Positions 9,356-18,127 of a DNA stretch of 64,000 nucleotides are shown in pieces. The notes under the pieces are model-generated. The model made no database searches. It saw nothing but the letters and a program-made list of their open reading frames with translations, and had not been told where the DNA came from. The position numbers and the translations under genes were made by a program. Source of the DNA: JAJFUI01 sp963754135. Lineage in GTDB: Bacteria; Planctomycetota; Planctomycetia; Pirellulales; Thermoguttaceae. Position 1 is the stretch's first letter; each line of letters starts with the position of its first letter. The stretch lies in assembly GCA_963754135.1 (NCBI GenBank), contig CAVWEY010000003.1:248001-312000 (forward strand), read 5' to 3'.

Positions 9356-10717
9356 TTACGCCTCGATCGTGTACGGCGCCCGTTGCTTGCGGCGGGTCAG
9401 TTGGTCGGCCTCGTCATCGCCGAGGAACGCATATTTCTCCTGGTCCCACGTGACCTTCCGGCCCAAGAGCATGGCGATGTTGGCCGTATGGCACGTGTTG
9501 ACCGAGACGCAGTGGGTGAAAACGTCGGAGATGGGCAGGGCCCGGCTCTTGACGCAGTCGAAGAAGTTGGCCATGTGGCCGTGGATCGTCATGCCGCGGT
9601 AGAGCTTGGCCACCGCCTGGTCGAGCCATTGCTTGTCCGTCGGACTCTTCTTCAGTTCTTCGACGAACTTGCCGCGGATGCCGCCGCGGTTGACCGCCAG
9701 GTGGCCCTTTTCGCCGGCGATGAGGATGTCTTCGTTACCCCCGCGGGTGAGCTCGAACGCGTTCCCGTTGGGCAAGGTCATTTTACAGTCGAACGAGCAG
9801 GCGACGTTGTAACTGTTGGGCAGGTCGCTGACCGGCTTCTTGCCCAACATGTAGTCGGCCGTCAGTTCACGTCCCAGCGGAAACTCGCCCTTGCCTTCGA
9901 CCTCGCTCGGGCCGGTGGTCTCTCCGCCCAGGGCCCAGAGGGCGATGTCGGTGTGGTGGGCGCCCCAATCGGTGATCATGCCGCCCGAGTAATCGAACCA
10001 CCAACGGAAGTCTTCGCTGGCGCGGTTGCGGCAGAAGGCCACCAGCGGCGCCTGGCCCAGCCAAAAGTCCCAATCCAGTTCCTTCGGCGGCTCGGCGGTG
10101 GGAAACGGCCCGCCCGACTTGGCCTTGCCGATGACCACCCGCGCCTTCAACTTGGACCCCAGCCGGCCGCTGCGGGCGATGGCCACCGCCTCCAAGAAGC
10201 CGCGGCCGAACTCGCTCCGTTGTTGCGTGCCCACCTGAAACACGCGGCCGGTCTGCTTGACCGCCTTGCACACCAGCCGGCTCTCGTCGATGCAGAGCGT
10301 CAACGGCTTCTCGCAGTAGACGTCCTTGCCGGCCTTCAGCGCGTCGATGGCGATCTTGACGTGCCAGTGGTCGGGCGTGCCGATCGTCACCGCCTGCACG
10401 TCCTTGCGATCCAGCACCTTGCGGTAGTCCTGATAGACCTCGCACTTGCCCCCCATTTTTTCGATTCCATCGGCGAAGCGATGGGCGTGGCCGAGGTGGA
10501 CGTCGGCGCAGGCGACCAGGTGGCCCAGCCGCGCTGCCTGGCGGCCAATGTCCGAGCCGCGCCCCCCCACGCCGATGGCCGCCACAACCAGCTTGGCGCT
10601 GCTGGGTTCGTCGGCCTTGACCGTAGCGCCGGCGAAGAAGTACGGGGCCATCATGCCGGCCGCCGCGGCGCCGCCGGTCTTCAGGAGGTCGCGACGCGAA
10701 TGTTTGCTCTGGCTCAT
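9356..10717 (-). CDS. Gfo/Idh/MocA family oxidoreductase, Tat-exported
   Basis: NAD(P)-dependent oxidoreductase of the Gfo/Idh/MocA family, typical of the large planctomycete set acting on sugars or inositol derivatives; substrate unknown. The frame is open far upstream, but ATG 10717 is chosen because AAAGGAG lies just before it and MSQSKHSRRDLLKTGG is a twin-arginine signal. The Rossmann motif VVAAIGVGGRGSDIGRQA follows near residue 45, the family's CEKPLT motif near 130, and WGAHHTDIALWALGG near 235. It ends PYTIEA. The length of 453 residues is normal. It is divergent from the radical SAM gene. Confidence 0.93.
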   Translation of the reverse strand: MSQSKHSRRDLLKTGGAAAAGMMAPYFFAGATVKADEPSSAKLVVAAIGVGGRGSDIGRQAARLGHLVACADVHLGHAHRFADGIEKMGGKCEVYQDYRKVLDRKDVQAVTIGTPDHWHVKIAIDALKAGKDVYCEKPLTLCIDESRLVCKAVKQTGRVFQVGTQQRSEFGRGFLEAVAIARSGRLGSKLKARVVIGKAKSGGPFPTAEPPKELDWDFWLGQAPLVAFCRNRASEDFRWWFDYSGGMITDWGAHHTDIALWALGGETTGPSEVEGKGEFPLGRELTADYMLGKKPVSDLPNSYNVACSFDCKMTLPNGNAFELTRGGNEDILIAGEKGHLAVNRGGIRGKFVEELKKSPTDKQWLDQAVAKLYRGMTIHGHMANFFDCVKSRALPISDVFTHCVSVNTCHTANIAMLLGRKVTWDQEKYAFLGDDEADQLTRRKQRAPYTIEA

Positions 10718-11026
10718 GGGTGTCTCCTTTGCGATGTTGGGCGGGGTCTCAGCGAGGTGGGAACAACAGGCAGGGCGGTCAATACCTGCCGGCCAATGTC
10801 CCCCAAGATACCACCCTGCCCGCCGGCCTGCAACATGTCGGCCAGGCGATTTAGCCCCATTTTCCGGTCGATGAAGAACAGGCCGCATGCTCCAATTCAC
10901 GCCGCGTCCGCCAGTGCTATACTGTCTTAGAGCGTGTCTTGATACTCTCCTTTCTCCTAAAGGGAGAGGGAACCAAATCGTCTCCCACGGCGTTTTGAGC
11001 GACGTGCCAACGGTGCTGAGGAAGCG
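10718..11026. other. divergent intergenic region
   Basis: Lies between the divergent oxidoreductase and radical SAM genes. A weak sigma70-like -10 TATACT occurs at 10918-10923 with only a poor -35 upstream. CTCTCC and GGAGAG flanking a short loop (about 10945-10970) form a small inverted repeat of the kind common in planctomycete spacers. No gene is visible. Confidence 0.35.
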
Positions 11027-12073
11027 ATGACCACACTGAGCAAAGCCGGAAAAAAGCTGCGTCTGACGATCAGTAAGGCGTGCCGGCCGAGTTTCTGGCG
11101 GCGGGCTCCGTTGCGGCTGAAGATCCGATACGTCGATCCCGAGCGTCCCCGGCGTTTGCCTAAAAAAGTCCAGATCGAGGCCACCAGCAAGTGCAATCTC
11201 CGCTGCCCCTGTTGCTCCCATTCGCGGGAGAGCAGCGCCGGGCAGCACCTCGGCATTGAGACATTCCGGCAAGTTCTGCGGCGGCTGCCGTCCGCGCCGC
11301 GGCGGGTGATTCTCAGCGGGATCGGCGAGCCGCTGCTGAACCCGGATTTCTTTGCCATGGCTGATCTCCTGGCCGAGCGCGGAATCCGGTGTGAATTCTA
11401 TACCAACGGCACGATGCTCACGCCGCCCGCGCAAGAGGCCATCCTCTCGCGGGCCAACATCGACACGGTGAACATCTCTTGTGACGGTGCGCAGAAAGCG
11501 ACCTTCGAGAGTCTCCGGCTCGGCGCCGATTTCGAGCGATGGAAACAACTGGTCGGCCGGTTTTTGGCGGAAGCCCGGCAACGGCGCGGGCGGACCTTGA
11601 GCGTCGGCGCCAACGTGGTGCTCTGCCGCGAGAACCTGACCGAGATCGGCGACATCCTGCGGCTGGTGGCCGATCTGGGCTTCGGCGGCGTCTACGTCAT
11701 GCAGCCGATTCCCGTGGACGAGACGGCGGCGGCCCTCTGTGCGTCGCCGGCGGAGTTTGCCACGGTAAACGAAGAAGAGTTGGTGCGGCTGGCCAGGTCC
11801 CTGGGACTGCGGATCACCTGCTCCTTTCAGCGCCCCCGGCCGCTCGCCAAGATGCTCCCGCGCTGCACGCACCCCTGGGAGTACGTCTTCATCCGGGCCA
11901 ACGCGGACGTCGCTCCCTGTTGCGCCCTGTTCGGCTCGGAGCGGGGCGAAGTGGTGGGCAACCTGCTGGCGGAGGATTTTTCCGCCATCTGGCACGGGGA
12001 GCGGTTCCGCCGCTTCCGCCGGTCCAGCGCGGAAGGGACTAACGCCCTGTGCCGCGTCTGCCCCTATTATTGA
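11027..12073 (+). CDS. radical SAM/SPASM domain protein
   Basis: Radical SAM enzyme; reaction unknown. The cluster motif CNLRCPCC (CxxxCxxC) is near residue 56, preceded by KVQIEATSK. The glycine-rich SAM-binding segment ILSGIGEPLLNPDF is near 95. The C-terminal CTHPWEYVFIRANADVAPCC with final CRVCPYY is a SPASM-type auxiliary cluster domain. The N-terminus is basic (KKLRLTISKACRPSFWRR). The length of 348 residues is normal for SPASM proteins that modify peptides or small molecules. GAGGAAG precedes the ATG. No precursor peptide is evident nearby. An ISKra4 element lies about 100 bases downstream. Confidence 0.9.
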   Translation: MTTLSKAGKKLRLTISKACRPSFWRRAPLRLKIRYVDPERPRRLPKKVQIEATSKCNLRCPCCSHSRESSAGQHLGIETFRQVLRRLPSAPRRVILSGIGEPLLNPDFFAMADLLAERGIRCEFYTNGTMLTPPAQEAILSRANIDTVNISCDGAQKATFESLRLGADFERWKQLVGRFLAEARQRRGRTLSVGANVVLCRENLTEIGDILRLVADLGFGGVYVMQPIPVDETAAALCASPAEFATVNEEELVRLARSLGLRITCSFQRPRPLAKMLPRCTHPWEYVFIRANADVAPCCALFGSERGEVVGNLLAEDFSAIWHGERFRRFRRSSAEGTNALCRVCPYY

Positions 12074-12168
12074 GCCCTCGGCGTGCGTCGTACAGCGCGG
12101 CCAGCGCCTGATCCACGGCCGGCGGGAGGGGCATGGAATGCGGCCTCCAAGCGGGCAGAAACGGCTGC

Positions 12169-12177
12169 CAGACAAAA
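12169..12177. repeat. 9-bp target site duplication, left copy
   Basis: CAGACAAAA directly abuts the left end of the ISKra4 element and is repeated exactly at 13890-13898 at the other end. Nine bases is the size expected for part of the ISKra4 family. Confidence 0.9.
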
Positions 12178-13889
12178 GGGTGCAAGTTGTACTTTGCGCC
12201 GTTTAACCGGCGGTCTGGTAGTGCCGTTGGCCGGTGGCTCGGCTCGTTCGCTCCCGCCAGAAGGTGGTAAGCGGTTGGGTGTCGCTCAGATAGTCGGCTG
12301 CCAGTTGCAGCAGCGCATCCGCTCCACCGTTCGACCAGAATTTTTCGGTGCCCTTGACACGCCGATTGATTTGCTTGATCGTCGATTCGATGTGGCTGCT
12401 GGTGATGGGCAGCCCTTCTCGACGGTACTCGTCGTAACGCATCCTTGGTCCTTGGTTCTCCAAATAACACAACGCATCGGCCACCTTACACCGCGGTGAA
12501 TCTTCGGCCTCGTCTTTGTCCGGCTGCCCCAACTCCCGCTGACGTTCCCGCAACCCGACGAGCACCGACTCCACCTGCCCGCTCCACAACCACTGCGCCC
12601 ACTGACAATAGATCGGCCACGCTTCCTCCATCGCGCGGCCTGCCATCGCGCCGGCGAACACGTAGCACAGTCCGTGGATGAAATCCACGATCGGCGTGAA
12701 ATGCGAAAAGTGTCGCCGCCACACCGACCAATTGGTCTCCGAACCATCGCCCACGAACGCTTTGCGACTCGCCGCCATGAAGCCGCGCCGCCATGAAGCC
12801 GCCGCCAACTGTTTGCCGAACGCCTCGATGGGTTCGCGCGTCGCCACGACGCTTCGCGCCAACGGTTCCGGCTGGCCTCGCCGCTTTTCGGACGCCGGCG
12901 CTTCCGCCGATTCCTCGCTCGCAGGCGCCTCGCCAACCGCAGAAAAACCCTTGATTTCCCGAGAAATCTGCCCCATGCGACGCGGATCGACGAAAATCCC
13001 GGGAATCACCGGGCAAGGATCGGCCGCGGACGTTTCACTGGTCATCGACAGCAAGCATCCCACTTTCGTCTCGCGCCAGAAACGCCCCTTCCGCTTCTCC
13101 TCCGTCGGCGGCTCTTCTTCGTTCCGATTCCGAATCTGGATGCGTCCGCCGTCCATCTCGACGCACGCCACGCGCGGAACTTGCTGCCGCGGGCTGCCCT
13201 GTTGTTGCGGCAACGGCAACGTCTCCCACACCGCCTCCTCCGCCTTCCGTCCGGCCACGCGCTCCTGTCCGATTCGCTTTGTCGCCCGCGCAATCCGCTG
13301 CTGGGAGACGTCCAACTCCGCTAGATGTTTCAAGTCTTGCTCGGCCTGCCGGAAACTATGGCTCTGCGTCCCGGCGTACACCATCTTCTCCAACACCCGA
13401 GGACTCGCCGTGTCGTCCGGCGCAATCCCCAATGCCTGCGACTGAGGGAAAAAAAGCCTTCCGAGAAGGCTTGTCGTACCCCTTGGGTTCTGGCCATGCA
13501 ACCTCGCCTCGCCGAGTCTGAACCATCCGCACTTCGACCTCCCCCCCCGCCCCGTCTGGACCTATCGCGGTTGTGGGAACTGCCATCGAACGCCCCTGGT
13601 CTTCCAGACTTTGACCGATAACCTCCCGAGCCAGGAGGTCTCCGATTTCGACCCCCAAGTCTTCAATCTCCGTGAACTTGGTTCCCCAGGTCGGCGTCCC
13701 CGATGCACCGTAGACTTCTTGCCGCAATTCCTGGGCGATTGCCTTGATCCGATCGTGCAAGTTCTGGTCAATGGCCATCCCTGGCTATCTCCTTTGTCTA
13801 AGTTCCCACCACCCGGCCTCTTACCAGGCAAAATCACCCCCCCTCTGTTTAACATCAATCCGACAACTTACAAAGTGCAACTTGCACCC
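12178..13889 (-). mobile_element. ISKra4-family insertion sequence, complete
   Basis: A complete 1712-bp insertion sequence. The left terminal repeat is GGGTGCAAGTTGTACTTTG (12178-12196) and the right end (13871-13889) is its reverse complement with one mismatch. Both ends are flanked by the same 9-bp duplication CAGACAAAA. It carries one transposase gene on the minus strand, broken by a single frameshift. It sits between the radical SAM gene and an FG-GAP gene, with no obvious gene interrupted. The intact ends and perfect duplication suggest a recent insertion. Confidence 0.93.
12203..13778 (-). CDS. ISKra4-family transposase, one frameshift
   Basis: DDE-type transposase of the ISKra4 family. 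ATG 13778 opens MAIDQNLHDRIKAIAQELRQ and the first frame runs to RRGEVAWPEPKGYDKPSRKAFFP. At 13449-13455 there is a run of seven A (seven T on the coding strand); with six, the frame continues directly as QSQALGIAPDDTASPRVLEK. Later motifs fit the family: VACVEMDGGRIQIRNR, VDFIHGLCYVFAGAMAG, and the C-terminal ITSSHIESTIKQINRRVKG with EKFWSNGGADALLQLAADYL. A one-base homopolymer error or mutation therefore fully explains the split. Confidence 0.9.
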
Positions 13890-13898
13890 CAGACAAAA
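13890..13898. repeat. 9-bp target site duplication, right copy
   Basis: CAGACAAAA, identical to 12169-12177, directly follows the right terminal repeat of the ISKra4 element. Confidence 0.9.
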
Positions 13899-13983
13899 CA
13901 AAACCCGCTCGTGTGCTAGACACGGGGGAATGCCTTGGTAGAATGGATGGCGGAACACCTACGCTACAATCTGGAGAAATGCC

Positions 13984-15181
13984 ATGAAGAAGTTGAGCCT
14001 GCTGGCGGTCGTAATTGCGTTCGGATGCGCCACGTGCCTGGCGGGGCCACCCGTTCCGAGCTTCAAGAGGATCGTCCTGAGCGACAAGTTTCTGGCCGAA
14101 GGGGCATACTACGGCGACTTCAACCGGGACGGGAAGATGGACGTCGTAGCCGGCCCCTATTGGTACGAGGGCCCGGATTTCCAGAAGCGGCACGAGGTCC
14201 GCCCGCCAAAGACATTCGACCCGAAGGAGTATTCCGACAACTTCCTCACGTTCGTCGGCGATTTCAACGGCGACGGCTGGCCCAATATCCTCTACGTCGG
14301 CTTTCCCGGCGGCGACGCCTATTGGTACGAGAATCCCGCCGGTAAGGAAGGCCACTGGAAGCGGCATTCTGGCGCTGAAGAACGTGGGCAACGAGTCGCC
14401 CGCCTGGGCCGACATCAACGGCGACGGCCGGCCCGAGTTGATCTACAACATCGACGGCTACCTGGGCTACGCCACCTATGACCCGGCCAAGCCCGACAAG
14501 CCATGGGTTTTTCACGCTATCACGCCCAAGGGAAACTACGGTCGGTTCACGCATGGCCTCGGCGTGGGCGACATCGCCGGTCATGGCCGGATGGATATCG
14601 TCGAAGCCACCGGCTGGTGGGAGCAGCCCGCCGATGCCAAGCCTGGCCAGCCGTGGATCAAGCACCCCTTCCACTTCGCCGACGCGGGCGCGCAGATGTT
14701 GGTTTACGACGTGGACGGCGACGGGCTGGCCGACGTGATTACCGCCTGGAATTGCCATCAGTACGGCCTGGTCTGGTACAAGCAGATTCGAGACGCGAAG
14801 GGGGAGATCGGTTGGCGGCAGCACGTCATCCTGCCGCCCAAGCCCGACCTGAAATCCGCCGCCCTGCGTTTCAGCCAGCCTCACGCTTTGGACCTGGTTG
14901 ACATCAACGGCGACGGGCTGAAAGACTTCGTCACCGGCAAGCGGTTCTGGGCGCACGGCCCGAAGGGAGACGCGGAACCAAATGCGCCGGCCGTGCTTTA
15001 CTGGTTCGAGTTGCGGCGCGACCCGCGGCAGGGCGTACAGTTCGTCCCGCACCTGATCGACGACAATTCCGGCGTCGGCACGCAGGTCGTGGCCGCCGAC
15101 CTCAACGGCGACGGCATTCCCGACGTGATTGTCAGCAACAAGAAGGGGACTTTCCTCTTTCTCAGCCAGCCGGGGAAATAA
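13984..15181 (+). CDS. FG-GAP/VCBS repeat protein, one frameshift
   Basis: Secreted beta-propeller-type protein with FG-GAP/VCBS repeats, function unknown. It begins with signal peptide MKKLSLLAVVIAFGCATCLA. Calcium-binding-like repeats recur: GDFNRDGKMDVVAGPYWYEG, GDFNGDGWPNILYVG, then in the second frame ADINGDGRPELIYNIDG, YDVDGDGLADVITAW, VDINGDGLKDFVTG and ADLNGDGIPDVIVSN. The frame changes at about 14367, where HWKRH should continue as LALKNVGNESPAW. The total of about 400 residues is normal for the planctomycete family. It follows the ISKra4 element by about 90 bases. Confidence 0.85.
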
Positions 15182-15218
15182 TTCCGTTATTGAGTCCGGA
15201 GCACGGCGCCGCCGAGTC

Positions 15219-16147
15219 ATGACCTTTGCGACCGACATTCTGGGACTTGGGACGGTGACGGTGGACGACTTGCTCTTCGTTCCCGCCTTCGGTGGGGCGG
15301 ACAGCAAGACGGAAGTGGAGCGCCGCGAGCGGCATTGCGGCGGTTTGACCGCCACGGCCCTGGTGGCGGCGGCGCGGTTGCGCACCGCTGCACGTTCGCC
15401 GGGGCGTTGGGCGACGACGAGCTCTCGCGCTTCGCCTGGGATTGCCTGGCCCGGGAAGGGATCGACCTGAGCCACGTGCGGCGGTTGCCGGTGGCCCGTC
15501 CCATCCACGCCACGATCATCGTGGACCGGTCGGCGAAGAGCAGGACGATTCTCTTCAGTCTCGACGGCGCCGTGCCCCCCGACCTGGAATGGCCCGACCG
15601 GCGGTTGATCGAGGGGAGCCGGCTGCTGTTGGTGGATCATTTCGGCGTCGAGGGGATGCTTCGGGCGGCGCGGATCGCCCGCCAGCGGGAGATTCCCGTC
15701 GTGGCGGACCTGGAGAGCGACGCCGGCGACATGTTTCCGCAGTTGTTGGCCGAGATTGATCACCTGATTCTCTCGCGTGATTTTTCCGCCCGGCTCACCG
15801 GCTGCGCCGAGCCCGCGGCCGCCGTGCGGGCGTTATGGACGCCGCAGCGGCGGGCCGTGGTGGTCACCTCCGGCGCGGCCGGCTGTTGGTATCTTTCCGG
15901 CGACAATCCCACCCGCCCGCAACACCAGCCGGCCTTTGCCGTCGAGGTTGTGGACACCACGGGCTGCGGCGACGTATTTCACGGCGCATACGCCGCGGCC
16001 CTGTTGCGGGGAATGGACCTGCCGCAACGGGTCCGCTTCGCCGCTGCCGCAGCCGCGCTAAAGGCCACTCTTCCCGGCGGGCAAGAGGGGATACCCTGCG
16101 GCGATGCCGTTGCCGCCTTCCTCAACGGACCAGGGCGAGCCGTCTGA
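15219..16147 (+). CDS. PfkB-family carbohydrate kinase, one frameshift
   Basis: ATP-dependent sugar kinase of the PfkB/ribokinase family; substrate not deducible. The N-terminal frame reads MTFATDILGLGTVTVDDLLF and ends near GGLTATALVAAARL. At about 15375 the frame shifts and continues CTFAGALGDDELSRFAWD. The second PfkB signature is clear: VVDTTGCGDVFHGAYAAALL near the end, containing the catalytic Asp of DTTGCGD. The product would be about 309 residues, normal for the family. It starts 37 bases after the FG-GAP gene. Confidence 0.88.
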
Positions 16148-16225
16148 ACTTGCGGGTGATAATGGCGGCAGCGGCAGCCGGAAGGAATTGGCCAGTGACG
16201 CGGCCGGCCCGTTGCTGTGAGGAGG

Positions 16226-17869
16226 TTATTGCTTGTCGGCGGGCCAGGGCACTTCCTCGTCCATGGGCGGATCGGAGATGGATGGAGGCGAGGCCGGTTC
16301 CTTGAGATGGCCGCCAGGGGCGGGCAGCGGCGCAGGCACCTCTTCCGGTGGCCCAGCCGTCTGAGGCCCGCTCTCCGGCGTTCCCCCCGCGGCCGGACCG
16401 CCGCAGAGCCGGATTTCCCAGCCGCCCCCCAACGCCCGATACGTGGCGATCAGCCCCTGGGCGATCTGGCCGTGGGCCTGCACCGCCAAGAGCTGTTGTG
16501 TCACCAGAGCTTGCTCGATCGTCGCGTAACGGTTGAAATCGACCGCGCCCTGTTGGTACTGGAGAACGACGATTTTGACGGCCTTGTTGGCAGCCCTCAC
16601 GCTTTCGTCGTATAGTCTCGCCTGCTCCTGCGATCGCAGGAAAGTCACCAGCCCGTCCTCAACTTGCTGGCTGGCTTGGAGCACGAGTTGCTGGTAGGCG
16701 ACCACCAACTGCTGAAATTGCGCGTCCTGCGAACGGACATTGTTCACGATCCGGCCGTAGTTCAACAGGTTCCACTGAAATGACGGACCGACGCTGCCGT
16801 TGAACGCCGTGCTTCGGAACAAATCCGGGAAGTTTTGGGCGGAGTAACCCAGCGTGCCGTTGATGTAGAAGGCGGGATACAAGGCGGCGTCGGCGATGCC
16901 GATCTGCTCGCCTTGGGCGGCGGCCAAGCGCTCCGCTTGACGCACGTCCGGCCGACGGCGCAGCAGGTCGCACGGGATGCCGATAGCCACTTCGGGTGGA
17001 GTGGTCGGGATTGGCCCCACGTCCAGCAGTTTCGCCAGGTCCGCCGGCGGCATGCCCAACAAGACGCAGAGGGCGTCCTCGGCCTGCCGCGCGTCGATCT
17101 CCAGCGCCGGGATGGCGGCCTCGGTCTGCTTCAAGTTGCTCTGGGCCTGGTCGAAGTCCAACTCGGTTTGTCGAAAGCCTGCTTTCAGTCGCTTTTCGAT
17201 GAAGTCCAAGACTCCCCGTTGCAGTTCCACGTTGGCTTGCTGCGTTTTGATCTGTTCTTGGTCCGTGCGGACCCGCACGTAGTTTTGGGCGATGTCGCCG
17301 AGCATGGTGACAACGGCGGCGTCGTAGCCCTCCACCGACGCATCCAAGTTGTCGTCCGCTGCCGCCACCGCCCGGCGGAACTGACCCCAAAAGTCCAGTT
17401 CCCATTGGAGATTGAAACCGTAGTTCCAACTGTCATAGAATCTCGTAGCCCCGACTGTCCCCGGGGCTACGGCGACCGCGGTCCAATCGTAACTCCCCGA
17501 GGCGCCTTGACTTTGTGGAAAGAGGTTTCCCTGGGCAATCGCAAGCTGAGCCCGCTCCTGAAGCACTCGGAAACCCGCTTCCCGGAGCGTGAGATTTTGG
17601 TGATACGCGCAGCAAACCAGGTAGTTCAACTTGGGGTCGTTGAAGACCGTCCACCACCGCGATAGGCTCTCAGTGTCGGAAGTCTGCCGGATGTCGGCGG
17701 CGTCGATCCAGTGGTCGGCCACGGGGGCGTCGGGCTGACAGTAGTTCGGCCCGACCTTGAAACCGTTGTGGACGTATTCGCGCCAACTGGTGCAGCCGCC
17801 GCTCAACGAGATAACCAGGGCAGCGGCCGCCGTCAGAGCGGCGAACCCAGGTCGGAACATTCGAGACAT
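16226..17869 (-). CDS. TolC-like outer membrane factor lipoprotein (RND efflux, NodT-type)
   Basis: Outer membrane channel component of a tripartite efflux system. The N-terminus has a lipobox, VISLSGGC, so it is a lipoprotein. Typical NodT/OprM features follow: VGPNYCQPDAPVADHW near residue 42, WWTVFNDPKLNYLV near 73, and two OEP repeats rich in coiled-coil (LQRGVLDFIEKRLKAGFRQ and ALVTQQLLAVQAHGQIAQGL). IPCDLLRRRPDVRQAE is strongly diagnostic. The last 60 residues are a Pro/Gly-rich tail, longer than usual. ATG 17869 is preferred because AGGGGGG sits at proper spacing; an ATG two codons earlier is possible. No pump or adaptor gene is nearby. Confidence 0.92.
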   Translation of the reverse strand: MSRMFRPGFAALTAAAALVISLSGGCTSWREYVHNGFKVGPNYCQPDAPVADHWIDAADIRQTSDTESLSRWWTVFNDPKLNYLVCCAYHQNLTLREAGFRVLQERAQLAIAQGNLFPQSQGASGSYDWTAVAVAPGTVGATRFYDSWNYGFNLQWELDFWGQFRRAVAAADDNLDASVEGYDAAVVTMLGDIAQNYVRVRTDQEQIKTQQANVELQRGVLDFIEKRLKAGFRQTELDFDQAQSNLKQTEAAIPALEIDARQAEDALCVLLGMPPADLAKLLDVGPIPTTPPEVAIGIPCDLLRRRPDVRQAERLAAAQGEQIGIADAALYPAFYINGTLGYSAQNFPDLFRSTAFNGSVGPSFQWNLLNYGRIVNNVRSQDAQFQQLVVAYQQLVLQASQQVEDGLVTFLRSQEQARLYDESVRAANKAVKIVVLQYQQGAVDFNRYATIEQALVTQQLLAVQAHGQIAQGLIATYRALGGGWEIRLCGGPAAGGTPESGPQTAGPPEEVPAPLPAPGGHLKEPASPPSISDPPMDEEVPWPADKQ

Positions 17870-18127
17870 GCGCATCCCCCCTGTTTAATCGGGCGTCTTT
17901 CTTGCCTAATCGGCAGAACCGATACAATCGGAACAGTCGAAAAGGCCGCCATTGGCCTGCCCGGTGTTTGCGCATATTACCCATATTCGCCATGCTAACC
18001 CTTGTCCGGGAACTCCTGCGAAAGGCTGCGACCAGTGGTTAGGGACGAATACTCGCGCGTGGTGGAATCGTAAGTTCTTGACCCGACCCACTTCCGCGAC
18101 CAATGGTTGCGGCTTTACAATACCACC

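Noticed and set aside
10896..10923. Promoter with TATACT -10 before the radical SAM gene
   Set aside because: No convincing -35, and the start lies about 100 bases further on; mentioned only in the spacer entry.
9272..10930. 552-codon plus-strand frame opposite the Gfo/Idh/MocA gene
   Set aside because: Antisense shadow of a gene with Tat signal, Rossmann and EKP motifs.
10718..12175. Long upstream extension of the Gfo/Idh/MocA frame
   Set aside because: It crosses the radical SAM gene on the other strand; the Tat signal and AAAGGAG fix the start at 10717.
14264..15763. 499-codon minus-strand frame over the FG-GAP and PfkB genes
   Set aside because: No domain; the plus strand holds clear FG-GAP and PfkB motifs despite frameshifts.
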